A DNA stretch of 64,000 nt from positions 62,001 through 126,000 of the forward strand of contig CAJNOP010000368.1 of assembly GCA_905250075.1 (NCBI GenBank), written 5' to 3'. The position numbers and the translations under genes were made by a program. The notes beneath the pieces were generated by a model. The model saw only the letters and a list, made by a program, of their open reading frames with translations. It did no database searches and was not told where the DNA came from. The stretch is from Rotaria sp. Silwood1. Taxonomy: Eukaryota; Rotifera; Eurotatoria; Philodinida; Philodinidae. This document shows, piece after piece, positions 39,680-51,490 of the stretch. Numbering within the stretch: the first letter of the stretch is position 1; each line of letters starts with the position of its first letter.

Positions 39680-42408
39680 GATCAAGAAGCTATGCACTGA
39701 GAATAAAAGAAAAAGACTTTTGATTTTTTTCAAGAATGGCTTATTTTTTCAATAGGAATCGACAGAAATCTTCAAGCATTTTTACAAAAACAACGAGGTG
39801 CCTATGAAAATTTTTTGTCATTTATGAAAGACCAAATGACGGACTATCTTTCTATATATTTATCTTAATTTCGACCATTTCTGATGAAAAGTGAATTTTT
39901 TTGAAGGGGAAGGGGGAGGGAAGGGGCTCAAGATTAAGTAGAATTAACCGCACACACCAAGACTATTATGTAGGAAAAGAGAAGACTCGAGCTGACATTC
40001 AACAATTACTTTATTAAAACAAGAATAATATGAAGATATCTCGCTCTCTAGAAGGATGACAACAATACACGGTTGTACATCTGATTTAAGCTTATGAACA
40101 AAAATAGTTACATTTGTCTTGTAAGTCTACATGAGTATCAAGAAAACGGTCTTATCTTCTTAAAAGTTGGTTAGATCTGTTCAAGAAAGTTTTTTCGAAA
40201 GAATGAATTTTGTTTCTCTATCCGAAGATGGACTTGTGACGATCTATGTTCATGTACACGACATATATTTTTGAATAGAGACCAAATATAATGATAATTT
40301 TTTTTTGAATTACCATCACATCATAAGTTATTCAATAAAGAATTTTGGACACACTTGCTGCAAATAGCAGGTAGAGATTCAATTATTTTGTTAGTCATAA
40401 TGGAAAACAAGAATGCTGCGACATAAAAGTCCTTCAAAAAAAACGACATTGTGACGCTGATATTAGATTGTGATAGGAAAACGATTGGATTTAACCACTA
40501 TCAAAAGACAAATAAGTTCTTCATTTATCCATTATTACAATCTCTAAATATAAGCACAACATGTAATCTATTCATAAAATTAATGATATATGCTGGAAAA
40601 CTGTTCAAATTTGAATTGAGTTCGAAGATAACGTTCAATTAAAAATATTTAAACAAACGAGTAACAATAAAATTCGTTGAAAATGTTATCAAATGGTGGA
40701 TAAAGTCTATAGAATGATTTCTAATCATATCGTAACTTCAACATATTAGTTTACCGCTCAATTCGATGACGATCTGATGATCTTTTCCGTATTAGCTCTC
40801 AGTTGAAACTATAAAATTTATACGCATCGTTTATCTGGAAATACAATATCTTTCTCCATTATCTAACCATATATACTACTATTATCTTTAAGTATTATCA
40901 ATTTTTGAAAGAGAATAAATTGCGAGTCTTTCAGAATAAGATAAACTTGTGAGATGAGTTGTTGTTCCAGAATATAAATACATTGTTCCACGAATGATGT
41001 CTGTTGTGTCGGATACCAAAAAAATAGATAATGAAGAGCTGAAATGAGGGCGAGAACTTTTGTTTCATTTTCATCCTCACTCATGCAACAAGCATAGATG
41101 GGTGTGGGTAGAGTACGATAGTGACTCTGAGTGAAAAGAAGAGTCTTCCACATCCACACTGGTGCTACCGACACCTGTGACAAGATCAAGCTTGTAATAA
41201 TAGGTCTTGTGTTATGGATTTAAATAATTTTTTATCATTCACTTTTATCGTATCAATCCTCACATCATTTAGTACATCATCGAAAAATTTATTCACGATA
41301 AACCAACAAAACGTGTTGCGTCAAACACGTGGCATTGCAAAATGTAACACGTTTTATTTGAATGTGAATAAACAGCACGAAGAAACAATGTCTTACGCTT
41401 AGATGAAGAAATTGCACAATTACCGAGCAATTACTAACATAGTGATATTTCATGCTTTTTCATAGCAAGGTGGCTGTCATCAAGTGATTGGTCGCGTCCA
41501 ACATGAAGCATGCATCATCGAAATAAAAAAGAAATAATGTGTTTAATTCGGATCATTCTTCTGTAAAACACGATTGTCTATGAAGCTTTTACTTCAAACA
41601 CGTCTGATTACTGAGCAATATCATTTTATTGAGAACAAAATGTGTTATACAAAAGATGTAAAAAGTGTTCTTTCATTCTGATAACAAGTGTTGAAAATAG
41701 GAAAGTGGGAAAAAAATCAACTCACGTATTACTCATCATCACATCGAGAACAGAAAAAAAAAACTATTTCGTACTTCTTTATTTCTATTTTTTTTCACCT
41801 GTGCAGAGCAAAAAAAAATAACGAAACATACTGTTAAGAAAGGAAGTAGACGCATGCTGTCGAATATTCGCGACAAAACAAAAAACCTCTTCTACCCCTG
41901 TAAACCATTCTTTTTTTATCTACTAAAACAAATTGTAAGTAAATGCGTATACTAACTGGGAAAAAATTTATCATACCCACAACCATCGTCATAAAAAAAA
42001 TTATATTAATAAAATCAGTGCTTTTCTTACTTTATATATTACCCTAGAATTAGACAGCTCGATTCGACTCGTGATGTTCAATTGTAGGTATTTTATTAAA
42101 TTCCGGAAATTCTTAGTTGATAATAGGAAAATATTTCATTTACATTGATGGAGATGGATGAAGGTACTCATAGAATATACTTAAAAACTCAATAGTATCA
42201 TGGCTTTGTAAAAAAAAAAGAGAAGCTAGTCCTTTTAGAGTCACTCTCTCACAATCTCTTATAGAATAAGAGTAATAACGACATAAATACTCATAGCAAC
42301 ACACTGTATAAATCAAGAACTAGTCTCAGAGGTCTTATTTTCTTTCACAATGCAAATATTGAACATTCATTGTTTCTGTTTTTAGATTATTTTATCTGTT
42401 CGCTTCCA
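39680..42408. other. Spacer upstream of the E2 gene
   Basis: This contains a G-rich run at 39905-39930 (GGGGAAGGGGGAGGGAAGGGG), a candidate for four-stranded G structure, and one telomere-like hairpin at 41098. No gene is supported. A TTTTTAG acceptor-like site at 42380-42385, just before the E2 ATG, suggests a leader intron. Confidence 0.4.
41098..41160. repeat. Telomere-like hairpin, copy 11
   Basis: ATGGGTGTGGGTAGAGT, the core GAGTGAAAAGAAGAGTC and TTCCACATCCACACT form the hairpin. The core is close to the consensus GAAGAGAAGA. Confidence 0.7.
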
Positions 42409-43077
42409 ATGCCAATCTTGCCAAAACAAGCATGGTCAGAACTGAGTAGGTTGAGATTGTTGGCTCCGAGTGGCAATACACAGGGTATATTCATTGTTGA
42501 CGAATCTCCATTTCAAGAGGAAGAAACAGCCGCTAGTGCAAACAACGGATATAATTTCATTGCCGGACGAGTACTTCCAAGTGCTGATATCTACAAAGAA
42601 GGTGCATATAGACTTGAAATGAAATTTTCAGACCAGTATCCTTTGAAACCTCCAGAAGTGCGCTTTACTACACCTATCTACCATGTGAATGTCGATAAAG
42701 ATGGTAAGTAACTATCCAAACAGAAAATATTGTTCAGATCACCGTTAAAAAAGCTCTACTACATCTAAGCAATTCTTTCTCGTTTTTTGTATTCGTACGT
42801 ACAGGCTTGGTTTGCATCCCAATTGTGATGCACGCCGATAAATGGAATCCGAATACTCATTTGGCTGACATAGTCAGAGCTATTGTTGACGCTATTGATC
42901 ATCCTAATACCGATTATGCAATGAATCAAGGTAAGTTTATATTTATGTTCCTGATTGTTTCATTAAGTAATTGTTTTTTTTGCTGTAGACATACTTAAAG
43001 AGTATATGGAAAATAGGACTGAATACGAGCGTAAGGCAAGAGAAATGGTGAAGAATAAAGCATTGCCTCGGCAATGA
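42409..43077 (+). CDS. Ubiquitin-conjugating enzyme E2, UBE2L3-like
   Basis: Three exons (42409-42703, 42805-42930, 42989-43077) give 169 aa with intact phases and introns of 101 and 58 bp. The UBC fold is clear: YKEGAYRLEMKFSDQYPLKP, PEVRFTTPIYHVNVDKDG, LVCIPIV and a long C-terminal helix (ILKEYMENRTEYERKAREMV). The catalytic cysteine is C102 in GLVCIP. The Cys-Ile-Pro context and the ADKWNP segment resemble UBE2L3/UbcH7 more than UBE2D or UBE2N. E2s accept ubiquitin or a relative from E1 as a thioester and pass it on with an E3. The usual HPN motif is HVN (92-94): the asparagine is kept and the proline lost. An extra Glu-rich loop (about 30-47) lies near the N-terminus. ATG 42409 follows an acceptor-like site, so a leader or upstream coding exon is possible. 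Confidence 0.87.
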
Positions 43078-43373
43078 ACACAATTATTCACTCACTCATG
43101 TTTACATTCATCTGCATTATTCGATTGACACATTTTCTATCATGACCATTGGCTATGATGTATCCTTCGTTAGATTTCTTTTTATTTCTTGTATGATCTT
43201 ATGTCACATGTTGTATTCTAGTTCTTTTTAATAGTTTTGACCTATCTTATCTTTCCATTCATTCCTCTCGAAGAAAAGAAACATCACCAATATGTCATTG
43301 GATTTGAAGGAAAGCGGATGTTATCCAAGATACATATATGATGTGTGCTCTTTCTCTTTTCAATTTGTTTTGA

Positions 43374-43379
43374 AATAAA
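43374..43379 (+). terminator. Polyadenylation signal of the E2 gene
   Basis: AATAAA lies about 300 bp after the E2 stop codon; it is the first canonical signal downstream. Confidence 0.4.
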
Positions 43380-43499
43380 AGAAGTCTTATGCCCATACAA
43401 CGAGCAATGAGAGAATTATAAACAATTTCAATGTATGCATGATCAACCGTGTGTTATACACGAGATGTCTTAAAAGTTACTACAAGAACAACAATTAGC

Positions 43500-44400
43500 A
43501 TATGTCAACGTCATAATAGTCAACAGAGCTGACTTTTCCTGAATGATGCGACAGTGATCCAAATTTTCATTCGTAAAAATCGAATTTCACAAATACTGTT
43601 CAAAAATAAAACCTTTAATTTCGATACAAAACTTCAGTTGTTTTTTTCCAATTATTGAACAAATTTTAGATGGATGGAAATCTCTAAATGAACTGTAGCT
43701 TTTGAGCTAATATTTTGCTCATTAATAGCGAAACATTAGACTCGAACAATCTTCAGATGGTTTATGCTCTTATCGAGTTTTGATCGAGATATTGAATTTT
43801 TCGTGAATTCTACTATAAAGATCTACCATTTTTAAATGAAATCGTATTTTTGAACTTTAATCACAAACTTTGTCCATAGAGCATTCTCAATGAGACCATA
43901 TTGTATACAGAACTTCTGAATTTAGTCTTTCTAGAATATAAATCTTTTAAAACCTAAATGTTGCTCCATCGATATCATACGAAATATGCATGTTTTAAAC
44001 GATTTATATTCAAAAGAGAATACTCTCAAACGCTGTAAAATGTTTTATATAATCTGATCTTGTTGAGAGCTTTATATGAGCAACGTTTCAGATCAAACTT
44101 CAGAAATACAAATTTATTTAAAAACTAAAATCCATAAAGGTAGAATTCACCAAAACTCGATAAGAACGCGAATCATTTCAATTTTGCTCTAATCTAGTGG
44201 TCGCTTACTAGCGAGCAAAATACAGTCTCAAAACTTTAAATTCATCTAGCGATTCTTCTTTGCCAGTGTGTTTAGAAATCGGAAAAAAACGAAAGTTCTA
44301 TATTAAAGTCCATTGCGGTTCTTTTTTTAAGAATAAAAACTTGGATCACTCTTTTATCATTCAGAAAAAAGCCATTCTAGGTATTGTATGTTTACAGTAG
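43500..44400. mobile_element. Long imperfect palindrome (foldback element)
   Basis: The two halves are reverse complements with many mismatches. The outer pair is CTGACTTTTCCTGAATGATG (near 43532) against the complement of a TCATTCAGAAAAAAGCCA block (near 44360), including GTGATCCAA in both. The inner pair is CTCTTATCGAGTTTTGAT..GTGAATTCTAC (near 43768-43815) against GTAGAATTCACCAAAACTCG (near 44140). The turn is near 43950. Ends are fuzzy, there is no coding sequence, and it is probably an old foldback transposon or an inverted duplication. Confidence 0.6.
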
Positions 44401-44454
44401 GCATGTGAACGACATGCTATTCTTTTTCATATTTTTAACGCAAAACTTTCTATG

Positions 44455-44532
44455 AGAGTGTATTGGTGTTGTGCTGATTGTTGAGTAGGTAAAAGTCTTC
44501 TCTTCAGCAGCATCCATATTTACGCACACGCC
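44455..44532. repeat. Telomere-like hairpin, diverged copy 12
   Basis: GAGTGTATTGGTGTTGTGC, the core AAAAGTCTTCTCTTCA and CATCCATATTTACGCACACGCC. The core is well kept but the stems are poor. Confidence 0.4.
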
Positions 44533-45844
44533 TTACTATAGAATTTGATGTGAAAAAAATATTTTTCAAAAAAAAAAACAACAAAAAGTGAGATAACCAT
44601 CATGATTAAGAAACAAACAAGTTAAAACGAAGACAAATAACTTTTTTTATAAAAATTCTTTTCTACTGATCATACTAATAAAATGTTTTCTAATCTATCT
44701 TATTGAAAGTTTGCTTCTGTCTCATTGTAGATCCAGCCAATAGTAGACAATTCGATTTCTATATTAGTTGTTGTTGCAGGATTAGATAGAACAGATTGAA
44801 TATATTTCGAAAGAAAAGAAAATTTCTTTTGATAATTCTTTCAGAAAAATCATATTCGAATCGTGTAGAATTTCAGAGATAATATCAAAGTTCAAAACAA
44901 CAAAATCTAAAAACAATGACATCTTTTTACCACTCTGATTACATGTTGTCTTAAGTATATCGAATAATTTCTAATTATATTCTATTAGCTATTTCCAAAT
45001 AAAAGAGGGGTGAATATTTTTGAAATAACTTTTTGAAAGGAACAATATAGAAACCTATGGATATCACTGTTAAAAAGATGAGATGAAACTGTATCGAATC
45101 GTATATAGCAGTTTTTTTCTGACGGATTTCATCAGAGTTTACCATCAAGTTTATTGAAAAAGAAATATTGTTTAATGTAAAAGTTTTGAGATCTCAATTT
45201 TCAGGAGTGAACTAGAATTATTAACTGAAGATCTGTAGACTATGTAAGCCAAATGTCATAAAATTTATTCAGTTATGAATTATAAACATTTTTACTAAGT
45301 CTCATCAACATATTTTTCACGAAGGATTGACGTTTCTTCTGATTTTTTTCGACGAAGAATTCGCCTTATAAACATATTTAAAAGTCTTGATTTGTAAGAA
45401 ATTTAACGGAAGACTTTGAGGAAACTTATGAGAAAAAATCTGATATATTCAATTCTATGCAGTTTCATCTTCTCGTTTAAATAGTGAAAACTTCCGACAT
45501 CTCTGTCTGGCTCTTACCAAAAAATATTCTAGAAATACTCACTCTGCTTATCTTTTGAAATGGATAATAGCTTCAGTATACTAATATTCAACTCATTTTT
45601 ACAAAGACCTCATAATCTTTTTCACTTTATATCACTCATCTAAAAGTGAATTGACCTTCTATTCTATTTATCAACTGTCATAATAATGAATATCGTTGTT
45701 AGTATTATCAATTTTTGAAAGAGGTATGTGAGCAAACTGGCAACCTTGGTAGACATGTCAATATGCGTGTTTTATTGCCCTCGAGAACTAATAACAAGCA
45801 TGGCAGTATAAGTAAAAGAGTATTTAGTTTCAAGTTGCTCAATC

Positions 45845-45899
45845 TTGGGTATGGATGTGGGCGACTAAAAGACTAATACACTCACACCCATGCACCCTA
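45845..45899. repeat. Telomere-like hairpin, copy 13
   Basis: TTGGGTATGGATGTGGGCG, a short AT-rich core and CACTCACACCCATGCACCC pair well. Confidence 0.6.
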
Positions 45900-46439
45900 A
45901 GTTTTATAGCGAATCAATAAAAAAATAAAATACGTTGTCATCAGTTTTTCTAATTATTGCTTGATTTTGCATTAAAAAAAATCCTTGTTATAATCAAGTA
46001 AAACACGTGTTTGTGTACTTAAGTAATCGAAAGGCTGCTACGCATACCTGTTAACATAATGATTCAATATAAATCTATTTTTTTGCTCGATAAAACTTCT
46101 AATGTAATCGTTTTCTCATGATATGACTTAACAAATAAAAAAATAATTTATTATTGTTGACATAGTCATATTATAAAAACTCTGTATTTTACAGAATATG
46201 AAAGACAATTCATCATCTTTTATCGTATTATTGACAAAACAGGTAGATTAACCAACCGACTACGCAGTTAATGTTTTCTGTTTGTCATTGGTAATATACA
46301 ACATTCGTTTTCGTTAGTGACGTTTCTTATTCATCAGCTGATTGTTCACAACGATTATGGTTTATAATAAAGCTCGAAGAAGAATAGTTAGTTATATAGT
46401 TTGATCTTTTTCAATAGAAGAAGCTTTTGATTTGATTCG

Positions 46440-47009
46440 ATGGCAAAACGTTACACAAAATTACAGGTAATGTTCTAGTTGAAAAATATTTATTGTGAAT
46501 ATTTAAATAAATAAAAACTCAACAATGAATGTTTTTCCCTTATCATATATTCTCTTTAAATATATACATTTACAAAAAAATTTAGAGTCATCCACTTCAC
46601 TACCATTTTATTAAGATAGAGAATAACAACATTTGATTGTTCTGATTAATAAAGCAAAGATCTTTAGTTCATTTTTATTATGTTTTTGCAGAAGACACTT
46701 ACAACCTATGAAGATTGGCCTAAAGCAATAGTAACAAAACAAACGTATAGCGAATGTGCATTCATTCTTCGTGGCACAGATAGAGGAAGACCAGCATGGC
46801 ATTGTATTCTTGTTCCTGCTAGCCAAATTGCTGATCTAAATGCTCATCCACAAAATACAACGGCCGATATCACAAAATTTGGTAGTATAATTCAATATCT
46901 TAATAATCGAGATCAAATTATACTGACATCTGGATGGGGAATAGATCCACCCAGAATGATTCAAGAATGGATAGAAGAACATTATAGTAAGAAAAGGCCA
47001 ATTTTTTAA
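46440..47009 (+). CDS. Small uncharacterised protein, 114 aa
   Basis: Two exons (46440-46466 and 46692-47009) joined by a 225 bp GT-AG intron give MAKRYTKLQ followed by KTLTTYEDWPKAIVTKQTYS and on to EEHYSKKRPIF. Phase is kept across the intron. Conserved-looking blocks are RGRPAWHCILVPASQIADL and TSGWGIDPPRMIQEWIEEHY, which suggest a compact alpha/beta domain ending in an amphipathic helix. There is no signal peptide and no membrane segment. I do not recognise the family and assign no function. An AATAAA at 47062-47067 lies 53 bp after the stop and supports the gene end. The larger frame starting at 46680 reads through the intron's 3' end and is not the true start. Confidence 0.7.
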
Positions 47010-47061
47010 ATTTATTTTTCTGCTGAACTGAATTAAATAATCAACAAGAAAAAGAATCGAT

Positions 47062-47067
47062 AATAAA
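47062..47067 (+). terminator. Polyadenylation signal of the 114-aa gene
   Basis: AATAAA lies 53 bp downstream of the stop, at a typical distance. Confidence 0.6.
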
Positions 47068-47329
47068 AGTTTTCTATATTCATTAGTTTTTGACTAGTCA
47101 GTAAAACTTTATCTGAAGTGTAGAAGCCGTTAATTCGTTACGCCTTCTAAACTTCTTCGTCAATTATTCAACTATGAAAAATTATAACAAGAATATTCGA
47201 TTTTCTAACTATTTCGTAACACCCATATGTAGTAGTAATTTCTGAATTCATCATCCATGTTTTACCAATCAGCTATGTATCTAAGCAAAGCATCCACACC
47301 TCAATCTTCTCAGTATTCGAAAAAGGACT

Positions 47330-47775
47330 CTCGAGCATTATACATAGGCTTTCCAAGGGCTCCCCAGAAGCTCATAAGTGTGTCACAGGAGATCTCCGAT
47401 GGATATCTCAATGTTATTCACAGCCTCACTTGGGGTTTCCACGAACTCTTAGTTGATATCCACACATTCATTGAAGATTTTGAACAAATTCTTATCCAAT
47501 ATTCAGATGATTCTAAGAGAATTTCTAGGAGACTCTTTGAAGCTTCTATAGGTCGTCAGAAAACTCTATGGAATCTCCAAAGTGTCTATTAGAATCTCAA
47601 ATAATGCATAGCTAACCTCTAGAGATCGTTCAGAGGTCTATAATCGGTCTACTGAGGAATTCTTGGTGATTCCTTCTCGACTCCTTGTATATCCCCTACG
47701 AATATCTCAAAGGTTCTCCTACGACTGTCTTGAGATTCCCTGTAAATCGCCACAGGATTCCTTTAAGATCACTAG
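47330..47775. repeat. Degenerate minisatellite (GGAGACTC-GAAG family), long tract
   Basis: About fourteen degenerate ~30 bp units run through this stretch, for example GGACTCTCGAGCATTATA, GGAGATCTCCGATGGATATC, AGGAGACTCTTTGAAGC and GAGATTCCCTGTAAATCGCC. The shared skeleton is a GGAnnCTC or GAnTCTC word followed by a Ser/Leu-like TTnGAAG word. The tract is related to the one at 13430-13600. The 111 aa frame 47257-47592 lies largely within it and is not called as a gene. Confidence 0.5.
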
Positions 47776-48137
47776 ATAAAAATTTGGATATTTCAAGTTG
47801 AATAGTCGAACAACTTTTCGAGTTCTGCATGCATGAGCTTTATAATTTTCAAAGATTTATTATTTGGATGATGAAGTGTTTTACCAATATTTTGATTAAG
47901 TAGTCAACGTCTTAACATGAACTTGTAAAAGTATAGCTGTTATAGTCACTACTAGTATAACTAAAACATCTTTCTTAACTTCAAAATTGCATACATGCAA
48001 ACAAAGACAATGAAAAAAGTAGAAAACTAATATCAAATATTCTAATAAATAAAATGAAATCATGAAAAAGTTTAAACCATGGAAAACGATTTATGAGTTC
48101 TACAATCAGAATTTTTTTAAAGTGAACAGTTGAATAA

Positions 48138-49495
48138 ATGATCAGACATTTTTTCGTTTTCAAATCATTTTTTCATGTACGTATAGGTGCTGCTATTGAT
48201 AGAAACATCGATTTCTTGTACAAAAATGATGACATTCGACTGTGTACAATGCAGCGCGCCATACCACAACAGAAAATAGGTGTTTATTTTAATTATTTAA
48301 CGCAACACCGTTTCCATTATATTAAACTAACTGACACTTTACCATCAAGTTTAGCTCGCCGAGCAGGACTAAAAGACTATGATCGAATCATCTCTTTTAA
48401 CGGTGTCAATGTCGAGAGTGATACTCATGATCAACTCACGCACCGTTTTCATACTGAAAGACATCTTCCAGTTCAAATGCTTGTCTGTAGTCCAGCCACA
48501 TATGCACACTATAAAGAAAATAACAAACTTTTTCATAATGATCTTCCAATTATTCAACGTTTAAAACCTGTCTATGCAACAACAAGTAAATAACATACAT
48601 TTAATTATCACTTTGTAGTTTAGTTATTATTATTGTAATTATCCATTTAATTGTAGCGTCAGATTTCAATACAGATACGCCAGCAGTTTCTATTAGTAAT
48701 GAAATATTTTGTGCTATTCATTGGGAAAATAATAGCATTGTTTCTACGGTACCTCAGTCTGCGATTTTCAAATCACCTGAATTTACTAATGTAAATGATA
48801 TCTGTTTTATCGAAGCAGAAGGACAATATCGAAAAGGACAAATTATTTTTATAGGTATATTGTTATTAAACATGAAGATTATTTAAAAAGAATTTCATTT
48901 ATTTTTAGGTTCGCGAAGAGATTGTGAAAAGTTGAAGACATCTTCGATTGTATCAGGAATCAGTATCGCTTTCAGTATGTTAACGGATTCGTTTCTGAGA
49001 AAAAGACAAAATACTTTAGATTCAACTGCAAATCCAAAGCTTGGCACTACATATGATAAGTCTGTAGCAGTCTTCGATACGAACACTACATTATCTTCGC
49101 AACAATCACCTCAGGTATAAGCTATTTAAATGAGTGGATTATTTGTCAATGATTGTATGAATTCATAATAAAATTCAACTATACAATCACAGAAGATAAA
49201 AAATGAAAGTTGAATTTTATAGTTTTTATAATTGAATGCTCGAACACAAGATATTCTGAGAAAAAACGATTAACTTTTTTTTTAGATGCTGGAAACAGAT
49301 AAAATACGAGCTCAAATTATTATAAAGAATGCAAATGATGATACCATATTGAGGCAAAGTATTGATGCTGTTCAGTACATTCAAGACCGTAAGTTACAAC
49401 TTAATATAATAATCAACAAAAAAACTAAAATCTTTAAATCACCAATCATAAAAATATCTTCAACCGATAAACTGCATTCATTTTTTTCATCATGA
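48138..49495 (+). CDS. PDZ-domain protein (5' end uncertain, may continue into F-box exon)
   Basis: Exons 48138-48585, 48657-48854, 48909-49114 and 49286-49495 join with phases intact (introns 71, 54 and 171 bp). A PDZ domain covers residues ~33-115: it opens RLCTMQRA, has the ligand-loop equivalent IGVYFNYL, then SLARRAGLKDYDRIISFNGV and VQMLVCSP. PDZ domains bind C-terminal tails of partner proteins and build membrane-linked scaffolds. A second region reads CAIHWENN..ICFIEAEGQYRKG. The ATG at 48138 sits in a T-rich tract ending TACGTATAG, so the true start may be an unseen upstream exon spliced at 48186. As written the frame ends at 49495 (353 aa). A strong GTAAGT donor at 49389 is in phase with the acceptor of the F-box exon at 50024, so the PDZ part may be the front half of a larger protein. 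Confidence 0.72.
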
Positions 49496-50023
49496 AGCAT
49501 ACTCTTAAATGGAGATACTATCTAACATCATTCTTAAAATAGTGTTCTGCACAGGGACAGTTTTTGTAACCGAATCCGAATTATTGTACACAGTCCCCGA
49601 ACGGAACTAATCGACACCCGGCCGATACTTTTCTGCTTCTATTATTTCATTATATGGTTCATAATAATTAGTAGACGAATTTTCATTAAAAAGGAATTTT
49701 TTAGACTGCTATGCTTTTATATATACAGCAGTTTGAAACAATAAAAATATCGGTAAATGTTACGACATCATAAACCGTCTATTTGCGTTCGAATATGAGA
49801 CTATACTCCGTACCTGAACAGATTCGACAAGTTGCATGACACTATACTAAAACAGTATTGAGTATTATAAGACTCAAATACTATGACAATATCACCCCAA
49901 AAATGGTTTCTTATTCATTAGAATTGATCAAAATGATTTGTTTATAAAAAATGAAGATTTCAAAACATAATAATCTATTGTCCTACTAAAGATTGAATTT
50001 CATTTATTTTTTACATCTTTTAG

Positions 50024-50958
50024 GTACATATACTAAACTTGAAGAACTCCCAAATGAATTATTTTACTATTTATTCAGTTTCATCGACATTCTTCACTTA
50101 TATAGTGCTTTTTGGGGACTCAATTCACGACTGAACAGTATTTTCGGATCATGTCAAAATCTACCTCTAAATGTCGATGATAAAATTGATCCAGTATTGA
50201 TGAAATTCTATGCACCTTATGTAAATCGTTTGATAATTCGCACATTGATTAACTATGATTTTAATGAATTTCACAATTTACATGCATTGATATTATGTGT
50301 TGAAAACTCACAGCATCTTCCACAAATTCAACCTAATATCATGCCCAATCTGATGCGCCTATCTTTTTTCTTAGGATCTAATTTTACACCGCCAAAACAA
50401 TTAATTTGTGATATATTCTCCAATAGATTTCCATCTCTTCGTCACGTTAATTTGGGCTGTATAGACGAATCCACTTGTGAATCATGGACTAAATCACCTT
50501 CTCTTCAATTTCTGTCAATTCTTTCTTGTAAACCAATGTCTTTTCTAGCCATTCTTGCCTCATGTCCCAATCTTTATCATCTTCAAGTACATATTTCGTA
50601 TAAAAATAATGATATTGTCACATTGTTCCCACCATTTAATCATCCACTTCAACGATTGACTCTTTGGAGTGATAATACCGAACTAACTTTTAATGATATC
50701 GATAATTTTCTTACTAATACACCCAATATTAAATACTTGTATTTACAAACCATATATCCTATGCAGTTTATTGATTTAGTTCATGGTTTAGCCAATCGAT
50801 TATATTATTTGTCTAAATTCGATTGCTATGTCAAAGAAATGTTGACCATTAATGATAGAAGCGGTAACTTAACTAACATACACCAAATTCGATCGTGTTT
50901 CAATCGAATTCAATGTATAGAAGAAGATGATAAATTTCGAATTTTTGCTACTGTATAG
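50024..50958 (+). CDS. F-box protein exon with LRR-like C-terminal region
   Basis: An uninterrupted 311-codon exon starts after an acceptor (CATCTTTTAG) and has no ATG at its front, so an upstream exon must supply the start. The first ~45 residues are an F-box (KLEELPNELFYYLFSFIDIL then LYSAFWGLNSRLNSI), which docks on Skp1 in SCF ubiquitin ligases. The rest has leucine-rich, irregular repeats (FPSLRHVNLGCID, LQFLSILSCKPM, CPNLYHLQVHIS, LQRLTLWSD, IKYLYLQT) that would bind the substrate. This LEELPNE type of F-box protein is greatly expanded in bdelloids. The nearest in-phase donor is 49389 in the PDZ gene; no independent ATG-bearing first exon with correct phase was seen in 49500-50023. AATAAA at 51084-51089 fits as the 3' end. 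Confidence 0.8.
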
Positions 50959-51083
50959 ATTTTTAACAAGTTGTCAGAATATATTAATAAGATTACTTTT
51001 GATACTTTACAATAATCGTTTCAATGATATTTGCCATTCATCTGGCAGGGCATTTTATCAAACTTTCTTTTTTTTCTTATTCA

Positions 51084-51089
51084 AATAAA
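51084..51089 (+). terminator. Polyadenylation signal of the F-box gene
   Basis: AATAAA lies 126 bp after the F-box stop codon. Confidence 0.5.
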
Positions 51090-51413
51090 TGATTCTGATT
51101 TATCAATTATTTATTCTTTTATTCATAAAGAAATTCAACTTGTGTATGGATGCAATTGAAGAGAGGATTATCTCACGTAAACGTAACTACACATACACAT
51201 CCTCTCTTATTAAATAAACATTCCTTTTACTTCTCTTGTCTTGATCTGCATAAAAGACATATACGTATTCAATCAAATGAAAGTAAAAATGACCCTACAC
51301 CACTTATACTCCAATGTGTCATTTTGAATATGTCACTATTAATTAGCTTTATTGAAATATTTTCTGAATTAATTTTATATTTAACATCATTATAAATAAA
51401 CTCCTATATTCGA

Positions 51414-51490
51414 AGATGTGGGTGTGATTGTCAGTACCAGTGTGGGTCTGGGCATTGATGAAAAGAAGAGAAATCCACATTCATACCCTC
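51414..51490. repeat. Telomere-like hairpin, copy 14
   Basis: GATGTGGGTGTGATTGTC and GTGTGGGTCTGGGC, the core GATGAAAAGAAGAGAAA and TCCACATTCATACCC. Confidence 0.7.

Larger units (their letters stand above)
44401..46439. other. AT-rich spacer
   Basis: No gene is supported. A weak telomere-like hairpin occurs near 44455-44532 (with a GTCTTCTCTTCA core) and a clearer one at 45845. Confidence 0.4.

Noticed and set aside
51141-51205. Possible telomere-like hairpin with a GAAGAGAGGA core
   Set aside because: Stems (TGTGTATGGATG and CACATACACATCC) pair, but they are far from TGTGGG, so it is mentioned only as a weak relative.
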